From the NCBI RefSeq assembly GCF_030815405.1, contig NZ_JAUSWX010000001.1:1674001-1738000 (forward strand): a DNA stretch of 64,000 bases. The letters run 5' to 3'. Shown here piece by piece: positions 23,781-32,455 of this stretch (its first letter is position 1; each line of letters starts with the position of its first letter). Source of the stretch: Agromyces albus. GTDB taxonomy: Bacteria > Actinomycetota > Actinomycetes > Actinomycetales > Microbacteriaceae. The translations under genes and the position numbers were made by a program. The notes beneath the pieces are model-generated. The model saw only the letters and a program-made list of their open reading frames with translations. It was not told the origin of the DNA and made no database searches.

Positions 23781-24731
23781 TCAGTAGGTGCCCAGGATGT
23801 CGATGACGAAGAACAGGGTGGAGCCTGCCGGAATGTTCGGCTGATCCTGGTCGCCGTAGCCCTCCTCGGGCGGCACGATCACGGCGACCTGCGATCCGAC
23901 CTTCTGGCCGATGATCGCCTTCGAGAAGCCGGGGATGAGTTGCGAGCCCTCGCCTTCGGTCACTTCGAAGTTCGCGGGCGCACCATTCTCCCAGCTGGAG
24001 TCGAAGACCCCGTTGTCGGCCCATGTGACGCCGGTGTAGTGAACGACGACATTGTCGCCTGACTCGACGACCGGACCGGACCCCGCCTTCAGCACTTCGA
24101 CCTCGGACTGCTCATGCTTCGGAGGGTCAGACTTCGCCACGGTGATGCCGGGGCGACCGTCGGGCGCGAGCACCACCGCCGGGAAGCCGTCGCGCGAGAG
24201 TTGCACGGCGCCATTCGCTCGCGCCAGGAACGTCTTCTCGACATCGATCACGAACACGAGGCTGTCACCGGGCTCGATGCCGAGTGACGGGTTGCCGTCG
24301 GGTCCGAAGCCGTCGTCTTGCGGCACGACGGCCACCACGCGAGAGCCGGTCCGCGCGCAGGTCAGGGCCTTCTGGAGGCCCGGCATCGTGGCGCCCTTCG
24401 CGGCGGTGATCGGGATTCGCTCCTCGTCGTCGAATCCGGCGACCGACAGTTCCTCGCCGGTGGCGCCGTTGTAGACGGCCAGGCCGACGAGCGCCTGCTC
24501 GCCATCGGTGATCCGCGGACCCTCGCCTGCGATGACCTCGGTGCACTGCGTCTCGCCCGGAGCAAGCGGCTTCGGGAACTCGACCTTCGGCGCCTCGCCG
24601 AAATCGCCCGAGACGGTGATGGCCTCGGACGAGTCGCCCGCAGTGGCCTCCGGATCGGGCGCCGTGGCGCAACCGGCGAGGGAGACGGCGACGAGGCCGG
24701 CCGTGGCGATGAGCGCGAGAGACGAGCGCAC
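23781..24731 (-). CDS. FKBP-type peptidyl-prolyl isomerase lipoprotein, tandem FKBP domains
   Basis: A 316-residue lipoprotein. The signal ends in the lipobox LAGC with C21. Two FKBP-like domains follow: a diverged first one (residues about 70-180, PITAAKGATMPGLQKAL, SRVVAVVPQDDGFG) and a canonical second one (about 215-316, VVVHYTGVTWADNGVFDSSW, LIPGFSKAIIGQKVGSQVAV, VPPEEGYGDQ, TLFFVIDILG). It should catalyse proline isomerisation of exported proteins at the outer membrane face. The GTG at 24731 follows GAGGATC. It sits between trmI and pafB, the position it has in related actinobacteria. Confidence 0.93.
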   Translation of the reverse strand: MRSSLALIATAGLVAVSLAGCATAPDPEATAGDSSEAITVSGDFGEAPKVEFPKPLAPGETQCTEVIAGEGPRITDGEQALVGLAVYNGATGEELSVAGFDDEERIPITAAKGATMPGLQKALTCARTGSRVVAVVPQDDGFGPDGNPSLGIEPGDSLVFVIDVEKTFLARANGAVQLSRDGFPAVVLAPDGRPGITVAKSDPPKHEQSEVEVLKAGSGPVVESGDNVVVHYTGVTWADNGVFDSSWENGAPANFEVTEGEGSQLIPGFSKAIIGQKVGSQVAVIVPPEEGYGDQDQPNIPAGSTLFFVIDILGTY

Positions 24732-24783
24732 TGATCCTCGATTCTTCGATGGGTCGCGGGGGCGGTGAAAAGTCGTTGAAAGC

Positions 24784-25878
24784 CTACCCGCCTCCGGCCG
24801 GGGGCTCGGTGTCCTGCGGTTCGGCGGCGGGGCCGTCGGCCGCGCGGGAGCGCTCAGCCGCGGCATCCGCAGCCCTGACGCGCTTGCGCAACGCCTTGTC
24901 GCTGACCGTTCGCTCGCCGAGCGCGCCCGGGGTCCACGCCTCGAAGTCGTCGTCGCTGAACTCGGTCTTCGACGGACGGCGCTTGAGCTCGGGCAGCACC
25001 GTGCCCGGAGCGAGCCGACGGGCGGTGATGAGGAATCCGGTGTGCGCGATCATGCGGTGGTCGGGCCGCACCGCCAGCCCCTGCACATGCCAGCCGCGCA
25101 CCATCGTCTCGCTCGAGCTCGGCTCGGTGTACTCCCCAGTCGCCCGGATCGCCTCGGCGACGCGGGAGAGCTGGGTGGCCGTCGCGATGTAGCAGAGCAG
25201 CACGCCGCCGGGCTTCAGGGCCGTCGAGATGACGTCGAGGCACTCCCAGGGGGCGAGCATGTCGAGCACGACGCGGTCGACGGATGCCTCGGGCGCCACG
25301 TCGGGCAGCACCTCGGCGAGATCGCCCAGGGTGATCGACCAGTTCTCGGGATCGGCACCGTGGAAGGTCGCGACGTTGCCGCGCGCGACGTCGGCGAACT
25401 CCTCGCGGCGCTCGAACGAGAGCAGGCGGCCCGCTGGGCCGATACCGCGAAGCAGCCAGAGCGACAGCGCGCCGGAGCCCACTCCGGCCTCGACGACGGT
25501 CGCACCGGGGAAGATGTCGGCCTGTGCGAGGATCTGCGCGGCGTCCTTCGGATAGACGATCGCCGCACCGCGGGGCATCGACATGACGAAGTCGCTGAGC
25601 AGGGGCCGCAGGGCGAGGTACTGGATGCCGACCCGGTTGGCGACGACCGAGCCGTCGGGCAGGCCGATGAGGTCGTCGTGCGCGATCGGGCCCTTATGCG
25701 AGTGGAAGAGGGCGCCCGGTTGGAGGGTGATCGTGTGCATGCGGCCCTTCGGGCCGGTCAGCTGTACGCGGTCGCCGACGCGGAACGGGCCGCTCTGCTG
25801 GCCGCGGCTCTCGCGCCGGGGCTCGCTCGTCGGCTCGTTCACGGGCTCGTGCGTCGGCTCGTCGGTCGGCTCGCTCAT
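24784..25878 (-). CDS. trmI: tRNA (adenine-N1)-methyltransferase TrmI
   Basis: A 364-residue SAM-dependent methyltransferase that makes m1A58 in the T-loop of tRNAs. An acidic N-terminal tail of repeated EPT units (SEPTDEPTHEPVNEPTSEP) precedes the family body: FRVGDRVQLTGPKGRMHTIT, then the SAM site VVEAGVGSGALSLWLLRGIG and LDMLAPWECLDVISTALKPG. The EPT tail and an Asp/Glu/Ala-rich C-terminus are extra to the core enzyme. The ATG at 25878 overlaps the HAD gene stop by 4 bp (ATGA). Confidence 0.94.
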   Translation of the reverse strand: MSEPTDEPTHEPVNEPTSEPRRESRGQQSGPFRVGDRVQLTGPKGRMHTITLQPGALFHSHKGPIAHDDLIGLPDGSVVANRVGIQYLALRPLLSDFVMSMPRGAAIVYPKDAAQILAQADIFPGATVVEAGVGSGALSLWLLRGIGPAGRLLSFERREEFADVARGNVATFHGADPENWSITLGDLAEVLPDVAPEASVDRVVLDMLAPWECLDVISTALKPGGVLLCYIATATQLSRVAEAIRATGEYTEPSSSETMVRGWHVQGLAVRPDHRMIAHTGFLITARRLAPGTVLPELKRRPSKTEFSDDDFEAWTPGALGERTVSDKALRKRVRAADAAAERSRAADGPAAEPQDTEPPAGGG

Positions 25879-26549
25879 CGGCTCTCCTCGCGCGCACCGA
25901 CGAGGGCAGCGACATCCGCCACCGACTTGCCGGCGAGGGTCGTCCAGAGCACGCTCGCGGGCGAATCGTCGAGCGAGAGGATGTTCGGCACTCCGACCGC
26001 CACGGCGCCGGCACTGAACGCCGACATGACGCCGGCGGGCGAGTCCTCGATGGCCACGCAATCGCGGATGTCGACGCCGAGCTCGGCGGCGGCGGTGAGG
26101 TAGGGCTCGGGGTGCGGCTTTGCCTCGGTCACCGAATCGCCCGTGACGATCACGTCGAACGCCTCGAACGGGATCGCGGCCACGACCTCATCGGCCATCG
26201 ACCGGATCGACATCGTCACGAGCGCGGTGGGCACGGATGCCTCGCGCAGCGCCTCGAGCAGTTCGCGCGCGCCCGGGCGCCACGGCACGCCGTGCGCGAC
26301 GAGCTGCTCGCTCACGCGCGAGGTGAGGCGCGCGACGATCGTGTCGGCATCGAGGTCGACGCCGAAGGACTGGAACACCGTCGCCGCCTCCCACAGGCCG
26401 CTTCCGACGAGGGCGAGTGCGTCTTCGTGCGTCCAGGTGCCGCCGAAGGAGCTCACGAGCTCCTCTTCGGCGGCCATCCAGTACGGCTCGGTGTCGACGA
26501 GGGTTCCGTCCATATCCCAGAGGACGGCGGCGGGCAGGCGTGTAGTCAC
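25875..26549 (-). CDS. HAD-family hydrolase (beta-phosphoglucomutase-like subfamily IA)
   Basis: A 224-residue HAD phosphatase. Motif I is LWDMDGTLVDTEP (nucleophile Asp and acid Asp), motif II ALVTMSIRS, motif III the Lys of EAKPHPEPYL, and motif IV AIEDSPAGVMSAFSAG. A four-helix cap (WMAAEEELVSSFGGTWTHED) places it in the beta-phosphoglucomutase-like group acting on small phosphorylated metabolites. The GTG at 26549 is the only suitable start before motif I. The overlap with trmI means the two are coupled. Substrate unknown. Confidence 0.9.
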   Translation of the reverse strand: MTTRLPAAVLWDMDGTLVDTEPYWMAAEEELVSSFGGTWTHEDALALVGSGLWEAATVFQSFGVDLDADTIVARLTSRVSEQLVAHGVPWRPGARELLEALREASVPTALVTMSIRSMADEVVAAIPFEAFDVIVTGDSVTEAKPHPEPYLTAAAELGVDIRDCVAIEDSPAGVMSAFSAGAVAVGVPNILSLDDSPASVLWTTLAGKSVADVAALVGAREESR

Positions 26550-26624
26550 AACCCGCAAGTCTACGGGCACGGCCTATTGTGGAGAGGAACCCGGAGATCC
26601 GGGGCGGGAAGCGGGGCACCAGGA

Positions 26625-27554
26625 GTGATTCAGCCGGCCGGATTCGAGGGCGGAAGGCTGCTCGTCGTGGCATTCGAGGGATGGAACGACGCCGGCGAGG
26701 CGGCGACCGGAGCAGCGAGGCTGCTCGTCGAGCGACTCGGCCTGGTCGAGATCGCCGCCGTCGACCCCGAACTGTACTTCGACTACCAGTTCACGCGACC
26801 CACCGTCGTCGTCGGAGACGACGGCGTCCGTCGCATCGAGTGGCCGGGTGCCGCGATCCTCGGCCCGAGCGGTGACGCGCTCGACGACGACCGCGTCACC
26901 GGACCCGGCGCCGGCACGCTGCACGTGCTCATCGGCGCGGAGCCGGCGCGCAGCTGGAAGGGCTTCGCGGCCGAGCTCATCGACGCGGCGCTCACCGCCG
27001 ACGTCGAGGGCATCGTGCTGCTCGGCGCGATGCTCGCCGATGCGCCGCACACGAGGCCGCTCTCGGTGTTCGCCTCGAGCGAGAACCCCGACGTGCGGGC
27101 CGCCCTCGGCGTGGACCGCTCCAACTACGAAGGGCCCGTCGGCATCCTCAGCGTGCTCGCCGACCAGGCGGAGCGCGTGGGCATCCCCACCGTCTCGCTG
27201 TGGGCCTCGGTTCCGCACTACGTGCACAACGCGCCATCGCCGAAAGCGGTGCTCGCCCTCCTCGGCAAGCTCGAGGAGCTCACGGGGCTCAGCATCCCCC
27301 GCGGCAGCCTCGAGTCCGACGCGAAGGCGTGGGAGGCTGGCGTCGACGCCCTTGCCGCCGACGACGAGGAGATGGCCGGCTACATCACGCAACTCGAACA
27401 GGCGCGCGACGCCGTCGATGCCCCCGAGGCGAGCGGCGAGGCGATCGCCCAGGAGTTCGAGCGGTACCTGCGGCGACGCGGCGAGGGCCCCGAGGGGCGC
27501 GCCGACGGTCGGGGCGAGGGACCGCGCGATGAGCCATGGCGGCCGCGCGAATGA
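26625..27554 (+). CDS. PAC2 family protein
   Basis: A 309-residue PAC2-domain protein: GRLLVVAFEGWNDAGEAATG at the N-terminus, ELYFDYQFTRPTVVVGDDGV, then GTLHVLIGAEPARSWKGFAA and SLWASVPHYVHNAPSPKAVL, ending in a Glu/Arg-rich tail. In eukaryotes and archaea PAC2-type proteins chaperone proteasome assembly. Actinobacteria keep this family even without a proteasome, and its role there is unknown. The GTG at 26625 directly follows AGGA. A TATTGT (26573-26578) may be its -10. Divergent from the HAD-trmI operon. Confidence 0.88.
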   Translation: MIQPAGFEGGRLLVVAFEGWNDAGEAATGAARLLVERLGLVEIAAVDPELYFDYQFTRPTVVVGDDGVRRIEWPGAAILGPSGDALDDDRVTGPGAGTLHVLIGAEPARSWKGFAAELIDAALTADVEGIVLLGAMLADAPHTRPLSVFASSENPDVRAALGVDRSNYEGPVGILSVLADQAERVGIPTVSLWASVPHYVHNAPSPKAVLALLGKLEELTGLSIPRGSLESDAKAWEAGVDALAADDEEMAGYITQLEQARDAVDAPEASGEAIAQEFERYLRRRGEGPEGRADGRGEGPRDEPWRPRE

Positions 27555-27585
27555 TGCGGCGCTGCCGCTGAAAGTCCGACGCGAG

Positions 27586-27611
27586 CGGATGCCGCGGCGC
27601 CGCGGCATCCG
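27586..27611. terminator. perfect 26-bp palindrome, bidirectional terminator
   Basis: A perfect inverted repeat with arms CGGATGCCGCGGC (27586-27598) and GCCGCGGCATCCG (27599-27611) lies between the convergent PAC2 and uppP genes. As RNA it folds to a stem of 11 pairs with a 4-nt loop in either direction. Its arms contain the GGATGCC/GGCATCC word that recurs in this window. Confidence 0.8.
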
Positions 27612-27618
27612 TCGTCCG

Positions 27619-28437
27619 TCAGGCTTGGATGGCTCCCGTGCCGAGCAGCACGAAGATGAGCCCGCCGAGGAGGATGCGGTAGATCACGAACGGCAGGAAG
27701 CTGCGCTTCGAGATGTAGTTCATGAAGAACGCGATCACGACGATCGCGACGAAGAACGCGAGGATCGTCGCCGCGGCCGTCTCGATCGGGCCGTACACGG
27801 TCGGCTGCCCCCAGCTCTTGAAGAGCTGGAACAGGCCGCTGCCGAAGACCGCCGGAATCGCGAGCAGAAACGCGTAGCGCGCGGCCGCCGGACGCTCGTA
27901 GCCGAGCAGCAGGCCGGCGGTGATCGTGCCGCCGGAGCGGGACACGCCCGGCACGAGCGCGAGCGCCTGAGCGAACCCGAAGACCACGCCGTGCGGAACG
28001 GTCAGCTGGTCGAGCGTGCGCCGCTTTGCCCCGGCCCAGTCGGCGAGGCCGAGCACGATGCCGAACACGATGAGCATCGTCGCGACGATCCAGAGGGAGC
28101 GCAGGCTCGTCTCGATCTCGTCTTGGAAGAGGATGCCGAGCACGACGATCGGGAGCGACCCGATGATGATGAGCCAACCCATGCGAGCGTCGGGGTCACT
28201 GCGCGGCACCCTGCCGAAGAGCGAGCCCCACCAGTGCGAGACGATGCGCACGATGTCGCGCCAGAAGAACACCACGACGGCGGTCTCGGTGCCGAGCTGG
28301 GTGATCGCGGTGAACGCCGCCCCCGGGTCTTGCGCTCCGGGCAGGAACTCGCCGAGGATCCGCAGGTGGGCGCTCGAGGAGATCGGCAGGAACTCGGTCA
28401 GCCCTTGCACCAGGCCGAGGATGAGCGCTTCGAACAC
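27619..28437 (-). CDS. uppP: undecaprenyl-diphosphatase UppP (BacA)
   Basis: A 272-residue polytopic membrane enzyme that dephosphorylates undecaprenyl pyrophosphate to recycle the cell-wall lipid carrier; overproduction gives bacitracin resistance. Signature motifs are seen: [20 protein letters not shown] at the N-terminus and [20 protein letters not shown] in the second half, with about eight helices. The length fits BacA-type enzymes. The ATG at 28437 starts the family's first helix. Monocistronic by layout, convergent with PAC2. Confidence 0.96.
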   Translation of the reverse strand: MFEALILGLVQGLTEFLPISSSAHLRILGEFLPGAQDPGAAFTAITQLGTETAVVVFFWRDIVRIVSHWWGSLFGRVPRSDPDARMGWLIIIGSLPIVVLGILFQDEIETSLRSLWIVATMLIVFGIVLGLADWAGAKRRTLDQLTVPHGVVFGFAQALALVPGVSRSGGTITAGLLLGYERPAAARYAFLLAIPAVFGSGLFQLFKSWGQPTVYGPIETAAATILAFFVAIVVIAFFMNYISKRSFLPFVIYRILLGGLIFVLLGTGAIQA

Positions 28438-28485
28438 GTGGGCTTCCGCCTTCCGCCTCCGCGGAACGCCGGAGGATCGAGACCG

Positions 28486-29811
28486 TCAGTAGTCGAGGAG
28501 CAGGTCCCGCAGAACATGCCTACCGAAGACTAATGCGTCGAGCGGCACGCGTTCGTCCACCCCGTGGAACATCGCGGGGAAGTCCAAGCCTTCTGGCAGC
28601 CTGAGCGGTGCGAAGCCGTAGCCGGCGATGCCGAGCCGGCTGAGCGACTTGTTGTCGGTGCCGCCCGAGAGCAGGTAGGGGAACACCGGCGTGCCCGGGT
28701 CGTGCACGGCGATCGAGCGCCTCACGGCATCGACGAGCGGGCCGGACGTCGGGCTCTCGAGTCCCACGTCGCGGTGCACGATCTCGACGTCGATCTCGGG
28801 CCCGAGGAGCTCCCGGATCTCGGCGAGCACCGCGTCCTCCTCGCCCGGGAGCGTGCGGATGTCGACGAGCGCCTCGGCCCGGTCGGGGATGACGTTGTGC
28901 TTGTAGCCGCCCCCGAGCAGCGTGGGGTTCGACGTCGTGCGGAGCGTCGCGGTGATGAATCCCGAGGCGGATCCGGTCGCGAGGGCGAGCTCATCGGGCG
29001 AGACCTGCTCTGGGTCGACGCCGAGTACGGCGGCGATCTCGCCGAGGAGCTCCCGAGTCGTGTCGGTGAGGCGGATCGGCCACTCGGTGCGGCCGAGCCG
29101 CGCCACGCCCTCGGCGAGCTTCGTGATCGCGTTGTCGCGAACGAGGCGCGAGCCGTGCGCCGCGACCCCTCGCGCGACGAGGCGAACCCAGATGAGCGAC
29201 TTCTCCCCCGTCTGCAGGAGGTAGGCGCGCTGCCCGTCGACGGCGATCGAGTAGCCGCCGACCTCGCTGATCGCCTCGGTGGCGCCCGCGAAGAGCTCGG
29301 GATGCTCGTCGACGAGCCAGCTCGCACCGAGACCGCCGCCGGCCTCTTCATCGGCGAAGAACGCGACGATGAGCTCGCGCTCGGGTTGCGACCCGGAGCC
29401 GATGATGTCGCCGAGCGCCGTGAGCATCATGGCGTCCATGTCCTTCATGTCGACGGCGCCGCGTCCCCAGAGCATGCCGTCGCGGATCTCCCCGCCGAAG
29501 GGGTCGACGCTCCAGTTGCGGGGGTCGGCGGGCACGACGTCGAGGTGCCCGTGCAGCACGAGCGCGGGCTTGGCGGGGTTGCGCCCCGGCACCCTGGCCA
29601 CGACGCTCGTGCGGCGGGATTCGGGCTCGTAGAGCTTCGGGGTGAGGCCGAGCGCGGTGAGCCTCGCCTCGACGTATTCGGCCGCCTCCCGCTCGCCGTT
29701 CGCCCGTCCTTCGCCGTAGTTGCTCGTGTCGATGCGGATCAGGTCGCGCGCGATCTCGGCCGTCTCATCGAGTTCGGGGGTCGGGGGCTGGACTGCGGAT
29801 GACTCGGCCAT
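28486..29811 (-). CDS. M20/M25/M40 family metallo-hydrolase
   Basis: A 441-residue dinuclear zinc peptidase/deacylase of the M20 family. The metal and catalytic residues are seen in LVLHGHLDVVPAD (H and D), GRGAVDMKDMDAMM (bridging D), FFADEEAGGGLGASWLV (catalytic and metal E) and a C-terminal His in PAMFHGVDERVPL. A lid dimerisation domain (ARGVAAHGSRLVRDNAITKL) is present. Cytosolic; substrates in this family range from dipeptides to N-acyl amino acids. The ATG at 29811 matches the family start. Confidence 0.92.
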   Translation of the reverse strand: MAESSAVQPPTPELDETAEIARDLIRIDTSNYGEGRANGEREAAEYVEARLTALGLTPKLYEPESRRTSVVARVPGRNPAKPALVLHGHLDVVPADPRNWSVDPFGGEIRDGMLWGRGAVDMKDMDAMMLTALGDIIGSGSQPERELIVAFFADEEAGGGLGASWLVDEHPELFAGATEAISEVGGYSIAVDGQRAYLLQTGEKSLIWVRLVARGVAAHGSRLVRDNAITKLAEGVARLGRTEWPIRLTDTTRELLGEIAAVLGVDPEQVSPDELALATGSASGFITATLRTTSNPTLLGGGYKHNVIPDRAEALVDIRTLPGEEDAVLAEIRELLGPEIDVEIVHRDVGLESPTSGPLVDAVRRSIAVHDPGTPVFPYLLSGGTDNKSLSRLGIAGYGFAPLRLPEGLDFPAMFHGVDERVPLDALVFGRHVLRDLLLDY

Positions 29812-29934
29812 GGACTTCACGGTATCGGCCACCGCTGGCGGTGACCACCGGGGCCCTGCCGGCGTTCGAGGCACCCAGTAATCCGTGCTAATGTCTTCTC
29901 TCGGGCCTCCGAGCGATCGGGTGGCCAGACACAT

Positions 29935-30018
29935 GCGCGGGTGGCGGAAATGGCAGACGCGCTAGCTTGAGGTGCTAGTGCCCTAACGGGCGTGGGGGTT
30001 CAAGTCCCCCCTCGCGCA
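29935..30018 (+). tRNA. tRNA-Leu (anticodon GAG)
   Basis: An 84-nt class II tRNA with a 7-bp acceptor stem (GCGCGGG with CTCGCGC), discriminator A at 30018 and no encoded CCA. The anticodon stem CTAGC/GCTAG encloses loop TTGAGGT with anticodon GAG at 29969-29971. A long variable arm (TGCCCTAACGGGCG) and the T-arm GGGGGTTCAAGTCCCCC follow. A strong hairpin terminator follows within 10 bp. Confidence 0.97.
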
Positions 30019-30026
30019 CGATGTGT

Positions 30027-30063
30027 CGAGAAGGGCCGGATCATCGAGATCCGGCCCTTCTCG
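30027..30063 (+). terminator. hairpin terminator of tRNA-Leu
   Basis: A perfect 16-bp stem (30027-30042 with 30048-30063, arms beginning CGAGAAGGGCC) with a 5-nt ATCGA loop lies 8 nt after the tRNA. It insulates the tRNA from the SOS operon that follows. Confidence 0.9.
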
Positions 30064-30109
30064 CGTTAATGCGCACGACGTGGACAGTCGGCATTCCCGA
30101 CTTGCCCTC

Positions 30110-30127
30110 TTCGAACATATGTTCGAA
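30110..30127. promoter_or_regulatory. LexA (SOS) box
   Basis: TTCGAACATATGTTCGAA is a perfect 18-bp palindrome containing the actinobacterial LexA consensus TCGAAC-N4-GTTCGA (30111-30126). It ends 8 bp before the first start codon of the imuA'-imuB-dnaE2 operon, where it would cover the promoter and TSS. This places the operon under SOS control. Confidence 0.95.
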
Positions 30128-30135
30128 ACTGGGGT

Positions 30136-30915
30136 ATGACCATGACCGCTCCCCTCACCACGGACTCGCCCGCACCTGCGCGGCTGGAGCGTGTTGAAGA
30201 GCTGCAGGCCCGAATCAGCGGCATGCAGGCCACGCGGCTCGAGTCGAAGGCCGTGCCGACGCATCCGGCATTCGAATCGGTGCTGCCGGGCGGCACCCTC
30301 CGCGAGGGCACGGTCGTGCAGGTCGAGGGGTCCACGACGCTGCTCATGGCGCTGCTCGCGACCCCCTCGGCGAGCGGGCGCTGGGTCGCGGTCGTCGGGC
30401 TGCCCGACTTCGGCGTCGAGGCCGCGGCCCGCTTCGGCATCGCGCTCGATCGCCTGGTGCTCGTGCCAGATCCCGGCGGGCAATGGCTCACCGTCGTCGC
30501 CGCCCTCGCCGACGTCATCCCCATGGTCGCCGTACGGCCCGTCGGCCGGGTGTCGCCCGCCGAGGCGTCCCGGCTCTCGGCGAGGCTCCGCCAGCGCGGC
30601 TCGACCCTGCTCGTCGCGGGCGAGTGGCCGGGCAGCGACGCGAGACTCGGCCTCGAAGAGAGCGAGTGGCAGGGGCTCGAACGCGGGCACGGCCACTTGC
30701 GTGAACGCGAGGTCGTCGTGAGTGCCGCCGGTCGAGGCGGGTTCGGCCGGCGTGCCCGATCGCGGCTCCGCCTGCCCGATCGCTCCCTCGGGTTCGCGAT
30801 TGCCGGCGAGGCGCTGCCACTCCCCGAGCGGGCGCGCACCCGGCCGACCCGGGTCGAACCCGAGTGGGCCGAGCCGGTTCCCCTCGGCGACATCGAACGG
30901 CGGGCCACCGGATGA
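30136..30915 (+). CDS. imuA': ImuA' - RecA-like accessory protein of the mutasome
   Basis: A 259-residue protein in the position of actinobacterial imuA'. It has a RecA-like core (TRLESKAVPTHPAFESVLPG, VVQVEGSTTLLMALL, WVAVVGLPDFGVEAAARFGI) in which the Walker A is degenerate (EGSTTLLM instead of GxxxxGKT). It is probably not an ATPase but an adaptor. In mycobacteria ImuA' recruits ImuB and DnaE2 to damaged DNA. Its stop overlaps the imuB start (ATGA), and a perfect LexA box lies directly upstream. The ATG at 30136 is used; a second in-frame ATG is two codons later. Confidence 0.88.
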   Translation: MTMTAPLTTDSPAPARLERVEELQARISGMQATRLESKAVPTHPAFESVLPGGTLREGTVVQVEGSTTLLMALLATPSASGRWVAVVGLPDFGVEAAARFGIALDRLVLVPDPGGQWLTVVAALADVIPMVAVRPVGRVSPAEASRLSARLRQRGSTLLVAGEWPGSDARLGLEESEWQGLERGHGHLREREVVVSAAGRGGFGRRARSRLRLPDRSLGFAIAGEALPLPERARTRPTRVEPEWAEPVPLGDIERRATG

Positions 30916-32453
30916 CCTCCGAGCTCTCCCGCACGATCGTGCTCTGGTGCCCCGATTGGCCGATCCTCGCGGCGTGCCACGAGCGTGAGCTCGATCCCGG
31001 GCAGCCGATCGCCCTCATCGAATCCCAGCTCGTCTTCGCCTGCTCGGCAGCGGCCCGCCGCGACGGGGTCACCCGCGGGCTGAAGCTCCGCGAGGCGCAG
31101 TACCGCTCCCCCACGGTCGTGGTGCTCGACTACGACGCCGCGCTCGACGCGCGCATCTTCGAGCCCGTCGTGCGGCGGGTCGAAGAGACCGTGCCTGGCG
31201 TGCAGCTCATCCGCCCCGGCTCGCTCGCGATGCGGGCGAGAGGTCCCGCCCGCTACTACGGCGGCGAGGATGCCGCGGCGGCGGCCCTCCTCACCACCGT
31301 CGCCGAGCTCGGGGTGCCAGGAGCACGGGTCGGCATCGCCGACGGGCCGTTCGCGGCCGAGCAGGCGGCGCGGGCCGCCACGGCGTCTCCCGTCGGCATC
31401 GTCGAGCCCGGGGCATCCGCTGCGTTCATCGCACCGCTGCCCGTCGGTCTCGTCACCGACACCCGCACGACGACCCTGCTCAATCGGCTCGGGGTGCGCA
31501 CGCTCGGCGAGTTCGCCGAACTGCCGCGAGAAGACGTGCGGCGGCGCTTCGGCGCGGCGGGGGCCTTCGCCCACGACCGCGCCGCCGGGCGCGAGCAGGC
31601 CAGGGTGATCGCCCGCACGCCGCCGCCCGAGTTCTCCGTGCAGCAGGAGTTCGAGCCGCCGCTCGACCGCGTCGACCAGCTCGCCTTCGCCTTCCGCGTG
31701 CTCGCCGAGGAGTTCATCGAGCGCATGCGGGCGGTGCGGCTCGTGTGCACCGGCATCCGCGTCGAACTCGACGACGAGGGCGGCGGGCATTCCAGCCGCA
31801 GCTGGCTGCACCCGCAATGGTTCACGCCCGCCGACGTCGTCGACCGGGTGCGCTGGCAGTTGCAGGGCGCTGGCACCGCCAGCGGGCTCGCCTCCCCCAT
31901 CGTGCGATTGCGGGTCGTGCCCGAACGCATCGACTCCACCGGCAACCACGAAGAGGGACTCTGGGGCGGCGGGCCCGACGAACGCGTGCATCACGGACTC
32001 ACGCGCGTCCAGAGCATGCTCGGGCACGAGAGTGTCGTGACCGCGACGATCGGCGGTGGGCGCATGCTCACCGACCGGCAGGTGCTCGTGCCGTGGGGCG
32101 ATCGTGCGCCCGAGCGCCCGAGCGACGCGCCCTGGCCGGGGAGCCTGCCCGCACTCGCCCCCGCGAGCGTCTTCCGCGAACGACTGCCGATCGCGCTCCA
32201 GGGGGCCGGCGGGGTCACCGTCGCGATCGACGGGCGAGGTGCGATCACCACGACCCCCGAGGTCTTCGCCGTCCACGGCGGCAGGCCGGCCCCCGTGCGG
32301 GCCTGGGCGGGCCCATGGCCGGTCGTGGAGCGCTGGTGGGACCCCGAGCGTGCGAAGCGCGTGCATCGCTTCCAGATCGTCGACGACGACGGCTGCGCCT
32401 GGCTCCTCGTGCGCGACGACGAGGGCTGGTGGGCCGAAGCGAGGTACGACTAG
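30912..32453 (+). CDS. imuB: ImuB - catalytically inactive Y-family polymerase-like mutasome hub
   Basis: A 513-residue Y-family-like protein. The fold is recognisable (RTIVLWCPDWPILAACHERE, then RRDGVTRGLKLREAQYRSPT and PARYYGGEDAAAAALL; HhH-type LLNRLGVRTLGEFAELPRED), but the catalytic acidic residues of the VDMDAFF and SIDEA motifs are missing (WCPDW; PGSLAMRA). This is the hallmark of ImuB, which bridges the beta clamp, ImuA' and DnaE2. It is coupled to imuA' by a 4-bp overlap and followed 2 bp later by dnaE2. Confidence 0.93.
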   Translation: MTSELSRTIVLWCPDWPILAACHERELDPGQPIALIESQLVFACSAAARRDGVTRGLKLREAQYRSPTVVVLDYDAALDARIFEPVVRRVEETVPGVQLIRPGSLAMRARGPARYYGGEDAAAAALLTTVAELGVPGARVGIADGPFAAEQAARAATASPVGIVEPGASAAFIAPLPVGLVTDTRTTTLLNRLGVRTLGEFAELPREDVRRRFGAAGAFAHDRAAGREQARVIARTPPPEFSVQQEFEPPLDRVDQLAFAFRVLAEEFIERMRAVRLVCTGIRVELDDEGGGHSSRSWLHPQWFTPADVVDRVRWQLQGAGTASGLASPIVRLRVVPERIDSTGNHEEGLWGGGPDERVHHGLTRVQSMLGHESVVTATIGGGRMLTDRQVLVPWGDRAPERPSDAPWPGSLPALAPASVFRERLPIALQGAGGVTVAIDGRGAITTTPEVFAVHGGRPAPVRAWAGPWPVVERWWDPERAKRVHRFQIVDDDGCAWLLVRDDEGWWAEARYD

Positions 32454-32455
32454 CC

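Noticed and set aside
30136..30915. Possible identification of the first SOS-operon gene as an active RecA paralogue
   Set aside because: The Walker A is degenerate (EGSTTLLM) and no RecA L1/L2 loops are seen. Position and length fit ImuA' instead.
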